Below, piece after piece: positions 1-13,555 of a DNA stretch of 64,000 bases. A model generated the notes under the pieces. The model was not told where the DNA came from, made no database searches, and saw only the letters and a list, made by a program, of their open reading frames with translations. Source of the stretch: Gigaspora margarita (taxonomy: Eukaryota; Glomeromycota; Glomeromycetes; Diversisporales; Gigasporaceae). Location of the stretch: positions 237,472 to 301,471 of the forward strand of contig WTPW01000620.1 of NCBI GenBank assembly GCA_009809945.1, read 5' to 3'. The translations under genes and the position numbers were made by a program. Each line of letters begins with the position of its first letter. Within the stretch, counting starts at the first letter, position 1.

Positions 1-600
1 TTATTTTTTTTTATTTTTTTATAATTTTTTTCTTTTTTCGCTTTATTTGTTTTTTTATATTTTAAAAATTTGTTTTTTATTTTATATATCCTTATTTTTT
101 TCAATTAAATTTTTTTAATTGTTTTTTTTTGTTTTTAATTAAATTATATATTTTATCGTTACATTTAAGTTAAAATAATTTTTAAAATAACTTTAATATT
201 TCGTTCTTAATTAATTTATTTATTTATTTAGTTGTTTATTAATTAATTTATTAATTTATTTATTTATTTATTTGTTTATTAATTAATTTATTTATTTATT
301 AGTTTTTCTTTTTTTTGTTGCTTTGGTTTTTTACAGCCGTATAAAGGCCAGTTGGGTAGATTATGGGCGTGAAGGTGGAAAAATGGATATTTGCGGGTGG
401 AAGCATGGCAGATGGATCTTTTACAGGTGGAAGAGTAGGAGAATTGATTTTTTTACGGGAGAAAGGTATGTTGATGGACGTTTTTTAGGTTATGGGTATG
501 CTCATATATGCAGTGGTAGGAATAAAAAGTAAATTTTCAGTTATTCCTTATATAGAAATACCAGAAATTTACTTTTTATTCCCACTATTGCATATATGCA
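1..600. other. AT-rich low-complexity flank
   Basis: The first 320 bases are almost pure A/T with TTTA and TTAA runs. Bases 323-532 form an open frame without recognisable domains. Around 503-597 an imperfect inverted repeat pairs GCAGTGGTAGGAATAAAAAG with a copy on the other strand about 60 bases away. I see no gene. Confidence 0.6.
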
Positions 601-639
601 CTAGAGATGTGGCCATTTAAAATTTAACGGATATAGTGG

Positions 640-845
640 ATATCCGGATTCTACTTATTTGGCACAGGTAATAAAAAATTTATTAGCAGGCCAGTTTCAG
701 AGTTTCGGTATAGTTTTGGAGGATTGGTATAGTTTTGGGTCTTTAGGCAAGTTTCGGCCAAGAAAGTCATGTCCGAAACTGGTAATACCAGTTTTGGTTT
801 CAGTCAATCTGAAACTATATAGTTTCGGGCAGCATCATTAACTCA
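640..845. repeat. AGTTTCGG-rich repeat patch
   Basis: The words AGTTTCGG, ATAGTTTTGG and their complement CCGAAACT recur about eight times in 200 bases, in both orientations. The patch resembles the interior of a small foldback element, but I could not define ends or a target duplication. Confidence 0.35.
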
Positions 846-1400
846 GGTGTCCTAAAAATCTTTAAATGTGACCTGCTATATCAAAAATTTTTTTCATCAG
901 AGACTCCTTATCTCAATAGATTTAAAGTACCCAAATCACTAATTGGAGCTTGCTGCCTGTCATAACCGCCTACTTTCTAACCCTCTTCTCCTAGCTTCTT
1001 GAGTAGCAGGATTCTACTAGAAAACAAAAAAGTATAAGGAAAATAAAAGGAAAAATAAAATTGGGGAAATCTATACAACCTAACTGAAAAACCAAAGTAA
1101 TATAAAATAAAAATAAAAAGATAGAAAAAGAAGGCACAAAATAAATGGCTATAATAGCACTATTTATGCCTATGCTAGATGATAAAAATTATATAATACT
1201 GCGCAAGAAATCGCCTTGTCCAAGTATTATATGTACAGATTATGAAAAAGAAAAAGAAAAAGTAAACTATGCCTAATAGATATTTTAGAAAGAAATTTCA
1301 TTTCGAATTTAACTCCAAAATACCTCACATGTCATTCATTGTTTATCTCAAAGGACCCGATTTCACTCATGACTTGATTCACAATTTGGTAGGTGTGTTC

Positions 1401-2820
<1,420 letters not shown>

Positions 2821-2829
2821 TTTGATTGA

Positions 2830-3395
2830 TATATAGTATCTATTAAATAAATACACAAATTTATATTGATCTTATAATTTTGTAATTAGATTCTTATGAT
2901 TTTGGGCTTGTGAAAATCCTCTCTTTGAGAGGATTATTTTGGTAGTTAAATCATCCAAATTGAACTAGTAGATCAAAAGTTATTTATTATATTTTATATA
3001 ATATTTAATAGTAAATAACTTTTGATCTACTAGTCCAATTTAGATGATTTAACTACCAAAATGATCCTCTTAAATAAAGGATTCTAACAAGTTCCAAGTT
3101 ACAAAAATCTAATTACAGAATCATAAAATCGATATAGATTTGTGTATTATTACTATATAGTATTTATTAAATAAAACTTTATAGTAATAATATACAAATC
3201 AATATCGGTCTTATAATTCTATAATTAGATTTTGTAAGTTTGAGTTTTTAGAATCCTCTATTTGAGCAGATCATTTTGGTAGTTAAATCATCCAAATTGG
3301 ACCAGTAGATTAAAAGCTATTAACTATTAAGTTTTATAAATATTTTTAATAATAATTTAATATACACAAAATTTGATTGGCTATTAAACCAGTTA
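2830..3395. mobile_element. MITE of the GGTAGTTAAATCATCC family, left-arm copy
   Basis: The segment is built of inverted blocks: a TTTTGGTAGTTAAATCATCC / CTAGTAGATCAAAAGTTATT unit alternates with its reverse complement. The same blocks form the interior of the Harbinger-like MITE at 33953-34857 and occur inverted near 21260-21495. Terminal repeats are missing here, so the copy is truncated. Confidence 0.6.
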
Positions 3396-3415
3396 GGTAG
3401 GAAGAAGGGTGAGTA

Positions 3416-4119
3416 GGGTGTCCAGGATTATGTATTGTAATAGGGCAAATTATGTGATGTGATTGGGGTCAATTATGCGATAGATGCAAAAAATTTTTTA
3501 AATTATGTGAAATTTTTAAATAGAAGATGCAATTTTTGATAGAGGATGCAATTTATTTTATATACAATTTTCTCTATACTTTTTGGAATTTATTAGTTGT
3601 ATACTAAAAATTTTACCTTACCTATACTCATAATTTATGTTTATTGTCTTTCTACAGCGTAATTTTTAGAACTTATTGCAATAATTTTACTTATTTTGTA
3701 AATAAACTAAGTGCATGAAATAAAAATTTGAGGTTGGACCTTAATGTTAGAAGCTATAGAGTTAGAATAATATTTATTATATATAAAATTTCATTCTCAT
3801 TATTTTTAATTAGTGTGCCAAGATCGATTTAAACATTAGTTATTGCATATTTTTGGTTTTTTTTTTACATGTCTTTGGATTCTTTGTCGGGCTGATTCAG
3901 AATAGTCAAAATTTGCACTCTCCAATTGGCTATTTCCTTTCCAGAAGTTTGTATTACCTGTGCAAATAAATTGTCATGATCAAACAACAAATCATCAACT
4001 AATCATATTCAAGACATGTAATATGAATCCTTTTTTTACTCCAATTATGCAAAGCATCTGTAATGTGAAAAAATAGCCAATTATGCACATAATATTGCAT
4101 CACATAATCCTGAACACCC
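3416..4119. mobile_element. TA-flanked MITE with GGGTGTCCAGGATTATG ends
   Basis: A 704 bp non-coding element. Its terminal inverted repeat begins GGGTGTCCAGGATTATG and ends CATAATCCTGAACACCC. TA lies on both sides (3414-3415 and 4120-4121), consistent with Tc1/mariner-type insertion. Words such as AATTATG and GCATAATT recur inside. An internal stretch (about 3650-3980) carries a further nested inverted-repeat family ending in GTATTACCTGTGC. The inverted counterpart is at about 19788-20488. Confidence 0.7.
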
Positions 4120-4124
4120 TAGAG

Positions 4125-4402
4125 CAATGTTGTTATGGGACAGCTTTGAACAATGATTTGAACAATTTTGAACAATATTAGACAATTATATAAAGTAAAA
4201 TTATTTAAAATTTTTTAAGATATTCTATTTAATTTTAACTAAAATGTGTTCAGTACTTAAAAAAATATATAGTTATATATTTTTTAGATAGATTTATTAA
4301 TTATTAAAGCCTAGACAAGCTTTGGACAATCTTGAATGTTTGGATAATTTTGGATGTGAACAGGCCAAAAAAGGCTATAAATAGCCAAAAATGTACAACA
4401 CT
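4125..4402. mobile_element. 278 bp hAT-type MITE (CAGTGTTGT family)
   Basis: It starts CAATGTTGTTATGGGACAG and ends TACAACACT, and belongs to the same family as 30513-30792. The flanking 8-mers CCCTAGAG and CCCTAGGG differ at one base, so the hAT-like target duplication is slightly decayed. The right arm (near 19783-19792) has CCCTGGGG at the matching place without the element, so it inserted after the arms separated. Confidence 0.75.
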
Positions 4403-4461
4403 CCCTAGGGGGTAGGCTATACAGTAAATAGAAATCAGGTAATTTTTGGCACCCCTTAGTA

Positions 4462-5162
4462 GAGTGTTCAGAATTATGATTCAGGATAATATTCACATAA
4501 TTCACCTTATAGCACATAAATTATACAATTTTGTATAATTTAAAAAAATTTACATAATCTTGTATAATTTGTCCATTCACTTATATAAAGAAATTTCTAT
4601 TGGCCAATTGACATTATACAGATTAAGTTACACAGAATGTGATATCAAGTCAACCTATATTATACTCTAATATTAGCTAATTCCAAGTAGGATCATATGA
4701 ATAATACTAGCTAAACTATTATAGTATCTACACTTTAAAATTAATAGATCTGAATGTAGTAACAATTATTTATTATACCAGAACTTTTATAGCATTGGCA
4801 TAATGGTTATATGCCAACACACTATTGGTTGTACAATGTAAGTTACATAATGTATGTACATATGTACTTGTAATTTTTGACATGGGCAAAATTAAAACAC
4901 TAGTAAATTTTGTGCTTTTAGATTAGGAATAAAATCTTGTAATTAGATTAGAGTTTGAAAATATTATTTGTATAACAACACATAAAAACAATTTCGTAGA
5001 CTAAATTTTTTGGTTATAAATATTTGTCTTGCATTACAGCAGATCTTGATATTTGGGTAGCAAAATTTTTTAACTCTAATCCTAGAGTTCGCATAATTCA
5101 CATAATTTATAATTTACCAGATGCATAATTTGGCATTTACCAGATTATAATCCTGGACACTC
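4462..5162. mobile_element. TA-flanked MITE with GAGTGTTCAGAATTATG ends
   Basis: A 701 bp relative of the spacer element at 12614-13308, sharing its body (for example CACCTTATAGCACATAAA and the block containing GCATTACAGCAGATCTTG). It has TA on both sides (4460-4461 and 5163-5164). A partial inverted copy is at 19115-19735. No coding capacity. Confidence 0.7.
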
Positions 5163-5322
5163 TAGTTGGTATGTGCAAAATCACATGATCTGTATGTGTC
5201 AGTAGACTTTTCACAAATAAGCTACCCAAGTATTGCCATCAAAATTTTACCTCTATGTGATTATTAACCACTAAAAACCATAATTTGTATAATGTAACAT
5301 GATTAGAAAAATTCAAAACTAG

Positions 5323-6016
5323 TAGTGTTCTGCACAGATCAGATTGGACAGATATTTTAAAAGATCCAGATCTGATCTGAAAACCGGATCAGATCCATGT
5401 TCAGATCCAAATTCGAAGCCAAAGATCTGGATCCGGATCTGGATCTGATATAGTTACACAACTAATACAGTTAATATTATGAACCATTTAAGATCTATTA
5501 AGGGTAAACATGTGCGGTCATTCACAGGAGGTATAAAGAACATTTATCATAATTAATTATTTAATCCATGAGTATAAAAATATTTTATTAACTGTGAAAT
5601 TAAATAATTTTACAAAAATACTTCGTTATCGCCATACAATCAATACGTTATAAAGGTCATCATAACAAATCAAGATTATAAATACTTATTTGTTATTATA
5701 ATATATAAAATTATTTCATGTATTAATTTAATTGCTAAGTATCATATATAAAATTAAAGTCAGTAAAGCAAGTTTGCATATCAACTTCATAAGATTTATC
5801 ATTACATTTTACAATTGTAATGATGGCAGTTTATATTAACCAATCAGAGTCTGCAAAGTACAACCAATCAGCGTGAACGGATCCAAACAGATCCAAACAG
5901 ATCTTCAGATCGGATCCTCTGGATCCAGCGGATCTTAAAAATCATGGATCCGATTTGATCCGAAGCACTGGATCCGGATCAGATCCGGATCTCAGATCGG
6001 ATCTTGCAGAACACTA
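5323..6016. mobile_element. 694 bp hAT-type MITE tiled with GGATC words
   Basis: The terminal repeats are TAGTGTTCTGCA and TGCAGAACACTA. The 8 bp target duplication AAAACTAG is perfect (5315-5322 and 6017-6024). About 130 bases at each end are packed with GGATC, GATCC, AGATCTGG and CCGGATC; the middle is ordinary AT-rich DNA. hAT transposases bind short subterminal repeats, so the words are likely binding sites. No coding region. It lies in a stretch absent from the right arm. Confidence 0.85.
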
Positions 6017-6384
6017 AAAACTAGTGATTTAACCAGCTAAGCCAGCTGATGTAATTGTGATTGGCTGGCTAATGCGGCTAAAAGCTTACTATTAATAAAA
6101 ATCTGATAAATTCCAAAAAAGAAAATAAATGGTCATAAAGTACAGATCAAATATTCAGAAATATTCTGAATGCAGGCCAGTAGTTAGCCCTTAGCCAGCC
6201 ACTTAGCTGATAATTTAGTCAGCTGGCTAAGTTAGTCAACTAAAACCATGTGGCTTAAATCACTATTCAAAACAAACGTCTCAAAACATCTCTTTTGTCA
6301 AAAAAAGCTGATTTCTCAAAAGTTTGCATAAGAAACCACTTTTTGGAACTAACAAAAAGTTTTCCTTGAGCGATTTTACTATAT

Positions 6385-6432
6385 AATAACCTAAACCTGA
6401 ACCCTAACTGGGAACTCGCCCTAACCCTAGCC
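6385..6432. repeat. Telomere-like CCCTAA tract
   Basis: ACCCTAAC words recur (GAACCCTAACTGGG, GCCCTAACCCTAGCC). The inverse, with two TTAGGGTTAGGG copies, lies in the other arm at 18990-19030, and a third version in the spacer at 13925-13970. These are short interstitial tracts inside repeats, not a telomere. Confidence 0.5.
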
Positions 6433-6803
6433 TAACATAAACGAACTTGAAAGAATTTTGGTACTGATCACGTGGGTGAATTTTTGATAGCGATACTGGA
6501 GAAAAATTATCAAATATAGACGCAAAAACAGAGTGTCCTCCGCTTTGCTCCGGACAATAAAATAGGATATACAATACATTTTGTGTATGATCTTACTGTA
6601 TTTAATAATGATTAAACCGTAATTTATTAAATAATGGTATATATAGTTATATAATGTTCACTCTCAATAAATACAATTTGCTAATTGATAATCAAATTAA
6701 ATATTACATATGTCTGAATTCTTACCGAAATCATTGCAAAAATTCTCTTTTAAATAATCAAGAATTATAAAGTTGATTTAAAGATCACGACTTGTATAAA
6801 CAC

Positions 6804-6840
6804 GATAAAATGATAAAATGATAAAATGATAAAATGATAA
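6804..6840. repeat. GATAAAAT microsatellite (left arm)
   Basis: About four to five tandem copies of an 8-9 base GATAAAAT unit. The inverted counterpart at 18525-18588 has about seven and one phase slip, so the two arms have drifted in copy number. Confidence 0.8.
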
Positions 6841-8229
6841 ACTTACACAACATACTTGACCAATTATACCATCTCTTGTTTAGAATTTATAGTTAAATTA
6901 AGTTGGATAAAAACTCCACGATATGGATTTTAATTTAGCCGATGATTGATTAACCCCAGGAGAGTAACAAAACCAGATTCGGTCAATAATTCAGTTATTT
7001 CTATGATTACGAAACTAGTTATATTAATTACTATGTATAATATAATAAATGTTTCAAATATAAGAAACCTTAAAAAATATTAGTATGTTTTGACTAATTC
7101 ATGTGTCTAACAAATTGTTTCAATTAATCAATGGCGATGGACAATCTATTTGAGTATTTTTGCCAAATGTTAATTTTAGTCAATCAGCGTAACTATAAAA
7201 AAAATGGTCTGTGCCTCCATAATTTGCATAATTTTTTCACTTGCCCAAATTTTAACTATCCATCTGTCGATACTATTGAAAGTGATGCATGAAAAAATTC
7301 CGGGTTTTTTTGCATGCTCTCTATAGAAACCTAATAAATTTTTACGATGATCTGATTTTCCCTCAATTTCACTCGCATAAAAAAGCCAACCCAAACACGG
7401 AGTTAGATCTCTTTTTGGTGGTGCGCTAAAGCCTTTTAGTAAGTACGTATGTATTCTGGTCACCTGATCTTAATTTATCTATTTAGCAATAAATAATTCA
7501 TAAAACTACAAAAGTTTAGTACATCTTTCTTTTTGGTAATTTAATATGATAAGCGAATAATAATAAAGACCCCTTTCTTGAGCATCTCTCCTTACAATGA
7601 AAAAAAATTTCACTAAGGTTATATACTATATCATATATAGTTATTGTATNTGACGCATCCAATAAAATAATAGTACTGTCAAACCTTTTTATAACGAACC
7701 AATGGTTCTGAAAAAAAAAAAAGTTCGTATACGTAGAAAAACTACTGTGTTTTTTTTTTAAGAGCCCATATACTGAACCACCATAAATTTAACATTTCAT
7801 AAAGATCATTATTTCCAAAGTTCATTATAAAAAAGCTTGTTATATGTCATTAAGGATGGCAACTGATTTAAAACATGATCTTAAAAAACTTGATTGATGT
7901 AATCATTATTATCGTAAAATTATGACGCCATTCAATAGATTATAAAATTATTAATTTAAAAAGATTAAAGTTGAAATTAACAGTTCTGCACTTTAAATGT
8001 AATACATTTTTAAGATCTTTATAAGTACTTTTAATAAATATGATAATTTAGTAAAAAATTTTTTTCCGCATGAACGTTTTCTCGAAACGATATTATAGAC
8101 CTTTTCCGGTACAGAAATTAACCTATTTAATTCTCAAACTCAGCTGCCAATGTTTTAAACCGTTCTTTGTTTCAGTTAAAAAACACGAAAAAATCTGTGT
8201 TTTTTTTTTTTTTACCATCCTAGCTGTCA

Positions 8230-8449
8230 TCAATAGAAATAAGGCAGATTGAGATTTCAAAAAAATTAATACCTCAAATTTCATAGTAAGATATCTTAAT
8301 GAATTAATATTCAAAAGAAAGCTTTCTTTTGAATATTAATTAATTAAGATAGATGGCTCAAAAATTCATCGAGATATGAGCTATNAAAGTTAAGGTATTA
8401 ATTTTTTTTAAAAATGTCAATCTGCCTTATTTCTATTGACGGCAGCCAG
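8230..8449. mobile_element. Small foldback MITE with a 40 bp perfect palindrome
   Basis: The outer inverted ends are TCAATAGAAATAAGGCAGATT and its complement. At the centre, 8302-8341 is a perfect 40 bp palindrome around AAGCTT. The right-arm counterpart (about 16945-17155) has lost two bases in the centre. No coding capacity. Confidence 0.7.
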
Positions 8450-9574
8450 AATTTAATTTGTGTTTGAAGAAAATTTAAGCTAAGAAATTGTGGTATTAAC
8501 CAACGGGGTCTCTTGCTTTAAATATCAGGAGTCTGTACGTGAAAATATATAAAGCCTAAAAAAAATATAATAATATATAATATATAACATGGTATAGACG
8601 AGTGTCTTTTTCTTAAATCAAATCTCTAGGTATCAGTCCGGATTTATTAGCATGGTATTTACTATCGTCGTGATTTATGTGGTGAAATACGATCGATATT
8701 TAGGATGATGACGATTTAGGATGACTTTTAGGATAATGTTCAAAAAAATTCATACACGTACCGCGCAAAAAATAAACCAGACTTCAATTCCGTACGATTT
8801 CTACGATACCATTAAATTCTTACGCTTTTGCTATATCATGACTTTGCTTTAGATTTAAGAATTCTCAATGAGCAATTAAATTTCATATAGAAATTTTTAT
8901 GTACGATACGTATAAGTTGCCGTACGCTACTATTATCCGAGTACTATTCAATAAGCCATCAAATTTTGTTGAATAACACATTAATTGCGGTGGAGGGAAC
9001 TATAGTAGGAATCTTCGATTTTTCTGTTATAATTTCACCGAAAGTTCATTTAGCCGACATCGCATAGGGTTATGATTAACATGTGATTAGTTGCGGGTAT
9101 ATGTTTTTTTTAGTAAATTGTCACCTGGCGTGATGTCGTTGTAAACCCGTGTTTTTCATGGGGATATTACTGTATTACAGCAGAAAAGTACTATGATCAA
9201 ATGGTGTACGTACGTACTATGCCTAATGATCTTGACTTTGTGACCGTTTCTCTAAATAGATTGAAATTTGAACGACGATGGGTGACACAACAACGTATCT
9301 TTCACCACAAACTTTAATTGCTTATAAATATAATTTTTCATTTAAATACAAACTTTGATCTATAATTAATCACGCACACATATATATACAGTATATAGAA
9401 TTTTTAATATAATTTAATATGCAATTAACTATTTCTATATCAGATTTATATTTCGAACTTTGATTATAACGAATTGAAAAGACATGAATATAAAATAATT
9501 ATATTGGTTATACCGATTTACAATAAAATTCGATAATCTAATTGTGCTTTATTAATTATTCTTTGAAATTATTA

Positions 9575-10677
9575 CTACATAACTATAGCGCGTGAAAACC
9601 AATGAAACGCCTTCTCTTCATCTACATTAATACCAATACCTCTTTTGTAACACCACCCAAGATTACATTGTCCGTTAAGGTTGCCTTCTGTAGCTGATTT
9701 CGAATACCATTGATATGCTTTAGCTTTATCATGCCGAACCCCTTCTCCATTTTGATAACATAAACCGACATTATTTTGTCCTTCCGTATTTCCATTTTTG
9801 GCTGATTTAAGATACAATTCAACCGTTTTTTTTCATCTCTTGCAACTAGAGTTAATACCTCTATTCGGATATATTTTTTATATCCGGATTTAAATTTAAA
9901 TCCGGATTTATTTATATCCGGATATAAAAACACTATGTCATGTTATATCATATGACATAGTATATATCCGGATAGAGGTGTTAAATCTACTTGCAACTCC
10001 TATACCATTTTCATAACATACTTCGAGATTATTTTGTCCTAAAACGCTACCTCCTTCAACTGATTTTGAAAACCATTCAAATGTTTTATTTTCATTTCTG
10101 GAAACGTATACACCTTCTTCATAACAATGTCCAAGGTGATATTGTCCATTAGCATTACCACTTTCAGCTGATTTCAAACACCATTCAAACGCCTTCTTTT
10201 CGTCCCTAGCAAGTACATTCCTTTTTCATAGCAATGTCCCTGATTACATTGTCCTTGGGGATTCCCTCCTTCCGCTGATTTCAAATACCATTCAAATGTT
10301 TTTTTTTAATCTTTAGCAACGAATATTCCATTTTCATAACAATATCCAATGTTGTATTGTTTATTGGGATTACCTCCTACCGCAGATTTTAAATACCATT
10401 CAAACACTTTCTTTTCATCTTTATCGATATATATACCTTTTTCATAACAATGTTCAACACTAAACAGTCCCAGAGAATTTCCTCTTTCTGCTGATTTCGA
10501 ATACCATTCAAATGCTTTCCTTTTGTTTTTATTAATTCCTACACCATTTTCGTAACACCAACCGACATTGTATTGACCTGGAAAATTCAACTTTTTAGCC
10601 GATTTAATATACCGTTTGAATGCTTTCCTTTCATCTTTTTTTTTATTATTAGAGTTGTCGATCGTATATTTAGGCAT
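9575..10677 (-). pseudogene. Sel1-repeat protein gene, left-arm copy, broken
   Basis: The start codon at 10677 opens MPKYTIDNSN. At least eight Sel1-like repeats of about 36 residues follow, with signatures such as GWCYENGVGI, KAFEWYSKSA and GQYHLGHCYEEG. Sel1 repeats form alpha-solenoids that scaffold protein complexes; the partner cannot be told from sequence. The frame is lost twice (near 10200-10305 and at a 143 bp MITE, 9847-9989). The final repeat ends KAFHWFSRAI near 9590. No kinase domain is visible. The gene is the mirror image of 14570-15680. Given the breaks it is probably non-functional, although some indels could be sequencing errors in A runs. Confidence 0.8.
9847..9989. mobile_element. 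143 bp hAT-type MITE inside the Sel1 gene
   Basis: The ends are TAGAGTTAATACCTCTATTCGG and the inverse of TAGATTTAACACCTCTATCC. The 8 bp duplication CTTGCAAC is perfect (9839-9846 and 9990-9997). The interior is ATCCGGAT words and a short hairpin. The other arm has a single GTTGCAAG at 15374-15381 and no element, which is a clean empty site. Confidence 0.9.
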
Positions 10678-10802
10678 ATAACCCGATTTTTTTTATATAC
10701 AAGTTAAAGGGAAAAATGTTTGGTAAACGTTAATTAATAATGTTAAAGGTAATAAAAAAAAAAGATCGGTTTATTTATAGTTTTTTTTTTTTTAAAAAAA
10801 AA

Positions 10803-11701
10803 NNNNNNNNNNNNNNNNNNNNNNNNNNNNNNNNNNNNNNNNNNNNNNNNNNNNNNNNNNNNNNNNNNNNNNNNNNNNNNNNNNNNNNNNNNNNNNNNNN
10901 NNNNNNNNNNNNNNNNNNNNNNNNNNNNNNNNNNNNNNNNNNNNNNNNNNNNNNNNNNNNNNNNNNNNNNNNNNNNNNNNNNNNNNNNNNNNNNNNNNNN
11001 NNNNNNNNNNNNNNNNNNNNNNNNNNNNNNNNNNNNNNNNNNNNNNNNNNNNNNNNNNNNNNNNNNNNNNNNNNNNNNNNNNNNNNNNNNNNNNNNNNNN
11101 NNNNNNNNNNNNNNNNNNNNNNNNNNNNNNNNNNNNNNNNNNNNNNNNNNNNNNNNNNNNNNNNNNNNNNNNNNNNNNNNNNNNNNNNNNNNNNNNNNNN
11201 NNNNNNNNNNNNNNNNNNNNNNNNNNNNNNNNNNNNNNNNNNNNNNNNNNNNNNNNNNNNNNNNNNNNNNNNNNNNNNNNNNNNNNNNNNNNNNNNNNNN
11301 NNNNNNNNNNNNNNNNNNNNNNNNNNNNNNNNNNNNNNNNNNNNNNNNNNNNNNNNNNNNNNNNNNNNNNNNNNNNNNNNNNNNNNNNNNNNNNNNNNNN
11401 NNNNNNNNNNNNNNNNNNNNNNNNNNNNNNNNNNNNNNNNNNNNNNNNNNNNNNNNNNNNNNNNNNNNNNNNNNNNNNNNNNNNNNNNNNNNNNNNNNNN
11501 NNNNNNNNNNNNNNNNNNNNNNNNNNNNNNNNNNNNNNNNNNNNNNNNNNNNNNNNNNNNNNNNNNNNNNNNNNNNNNNNNNNNNNNNNNNNNNNNNNNN
11601 NNNNNNNNNNNNNNNNNNNNNNNNNNNNNNNNNNNNNNNNNNNNNNNNNNNNNNNNNNNNNNNNNNNNNNNNNNNNNNNNNNNNNNNNNNNNNNNNNNNN
11701 N
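10803..11701. other. Assembly gap (899 N)
   Basis: A run of N between poly-A/T sequence and GTACCCC. Long open frames running through it are artefacts. It lies in the spacer between the duplicated arms, where assembly is hard. Confidence 1.
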
Positions 11702-12376
11702 GTACCCCAAAATTTATATACTTTTTTGATACTGATATTATGTGCAGATGACCATTACCGGCAAGCTTTTTAAAATTGCACTAACTTTAACTCTAATTAC
11801 AAACCTGACCCTAATAACAATAAACTATTAAAAAAATGTCATATAATAAATATTATAGCTTTTCTATAAAGAACAACCCACATAGCTTTAATAAATAACT
11901 TGGTTGCATGGTCCACGAATAAAATTTACTGTTTTTAAAAAGTTTAGCACGCTTTATAATATCTTTATTTTTAAACTTTTTAGTTACGATCTGGTTGCGC
12001 AGGTTTTTAACAAAGATTATATTTATTTTTAAAACGATATTTATATGATGAGTTTTTTTTAAAAAAAAGAATAAATCTATATTAAATGTAACGTTTTTTT
12101 TAAACAAATAAATAAAATTTTTAGAAAAAACTGAATACGGTACATCATTAAGATCCACGCTTTTTAAAAAACTTTTAGCGTAATGTTAGATTTCAAAAAA
12201 AATTCTCATAAAGTTGGTTTCTTGTACGGAATTTTTGAATAACAGGCAATTTTTAACTAAAACGAATACTTGTTTTGAATTTTCAAGATCATGTTACATT
12301 ATATCAAATCGCTATTTGTTGTGTCGATTATCACGTGATGATAGTATCAAAAAAGTATATAAATTTTGGGGTACAT
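11702..12376. repeat. Inverted-repeat element at the spacer edge
   Basis: GTACCCCAAAATTTATATAC followed by TTTTTTGATACT at 11702 is repeated as its exact reverse complement at 12345-12376, giving a 32 bp terminal inverted repeat about 675 bp long overall. The left end abuts the gap, so its target site cannot be read. The interior is AT-rich without a gene. Confidence 0.65.
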
Positions 12377-12429
12377 CTAGGAGTATCAAAAAAGTAAGTG
12401 CAGGAGTCTCAAAAACGTAAGTTTTGCTT

Positions 12430-13552
12430 CCAAGTGTGCGGCAAAAAAGTTCTGGTCATGTGATGTATTGAGACCATCAGTAATTTGATGTTATACAAAT
12501 ACTGAGTAAATGATTGCTTGCATTTTTACACGTATCGTATGCCATTCAAAACACTATTCTAGTCACACGATTTGTTACGCAGATCATGGGGGTAAATTTT
12601 TTACTACTGTATAGGGTGTCCAGGATTATGATCCGGGATAATATCCGCATAATTCACCTTATAGCACATAAAATATGCGATTTCGCATAATTTAAAGAAA
12701 TTCGCATAATCTCGCATAATTTATCCATTCTCTTGTATAAAGAAATTTCTATTGGCAACGTAACACAGATCAAGTTACACAGAATGTGATCTCAAGTTGG
12801 CCTATATTATACTCTAACGTTGGCTAATTCCGAGTAGGATCATGTGAATAATGCTCTAAACTATCATAGTATCTACACTTTAAAATAATAGAATGTAGTA
12901 ACAATTATTTATTATACCAGAACTTTTATAGCATTGGTATAACGATTATATGCCAACACACTATTGGTTGTACAAAGTAAGTTACATAACGTACGTACAT
13001 ACATGTAATTTTACATGGGCAAAATTAGAACACAAAAAATTTTTCTAGTAAAATTTTGTGCTTTTATAAAATCTTGCAATTAGGTTAGAGTCCGAAAATA
13101 TTATTTGTATAATAACAAGTAAAAAAGTTTCATAGACTAGATTTTTGGATACAAACGTTTGTCTTGCATTACAGCAGATCTTGTTATTTGGGTAGCAAAA
13201 TTTTTTAATCCTAATCCTGGGGTCCGCATAATTCGCATAATTTGTAATTTACCGGATGCATAATTTGGCATTTACTGACTATTTACCGGATCATAATCCT
13301 AGACACCCTATACAGTAGTAAAAAATTTACCCTGTGATCTGCGTGACAAATTGTGTGACTGGAATAGTGTTTTGAATGGCATACGATACGTGTAAAAATG
13401 CAAACAATCATTTACTCAGTATTTGTATTACACAACAGATCACGCGTATTGTAAACATCAAATTACTGATGGTCTCAATACCCATGTTTACACCAATTCT
13501 GATTGGGTGTAATTAGTGATCTACTTCACATGACCAGAACTTTTTTGCCGGA
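12430..13552. mobile_element. Foldback element in the duplication spacer
   Basis: The outer arms 12430-12611 and about 13311-13552 are inverted copies. They share CGGCAAAAAAGTTCTGGTCA, ATTGAGACCATCAGTAATTTG and ACGTATCGTATGCCATTC; the right arm carries about 60 extra bases. The two arms meet at a perfect palindrome, ACTACTGTATACAGTAGT, in which another MITE sits. Confidence 0.75.
12614..13308. mobile_element. TA-flanked MITE at the apex of a palindrome
   Basis: A 695 bp member of the GGGTGTCCAGGATTATG family, with TA at each side. Its flanks CTACTGTA and TACAGTAG are reverse complements, so it entered the TA at the exact centre of the foldback element around it. It is the best preserved of the family's copies here. 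Confidence 0.75.
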
Positions 13553-13555
13553 ATA

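Larger units (their letters stand above)
2850..5075. repeat. Outer part of the left arm of the large inverted duplication
   Basis: This stretch matches the reverse complement of about 19115-21490 block by block: the GGTAGTTAAATCATCC MITE, a TA-flanked MITE, the CCCTTAGTA junction and a second TA-flanked MITE. It differs by two insertions. The element at 4125-4402 is only in this arm and that at 20497-21234 only in the other. The right arm lacks the counterpart of about 5076-6300. Confidence 0.8.
6290..10783. repeat. Inner left arm of the large inverted duplication
   Basis: Reading the complement of 14503-19112 gives this stretch with high identity by eye. Landmarks include CTCCGCTTTGCTCCGGACA (6538) against its complement near 18855, the Sel1 gene (ATG 10677 against 14570) and the 40 bp palindrome at 8302. 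Arm differences include a 143 bp MITE here (9847-9989), about 170 extra bases at 15700-15870 on the right, and different copy numbers of a GATAAAAT repeat. Confidence 0.9.

Noticed and set aside
6391..6430. Internal telomere
   Set aside because: Only two or three CCCTAA-like units, embedded in a dispersed repeat and present in three places.
7176..7463. 95-codon frame (MTRIHTYLLKGF), also present in the right arm
   Set aside because: The right-arm copy has an in-frame stop and frame changes. No domain is recognised; duplicated non-coding DNA is more likely.
10740..11729. Long open frames of 311-329 codons
   Set aside because: They consist almost wholly of N from the assembly gap.
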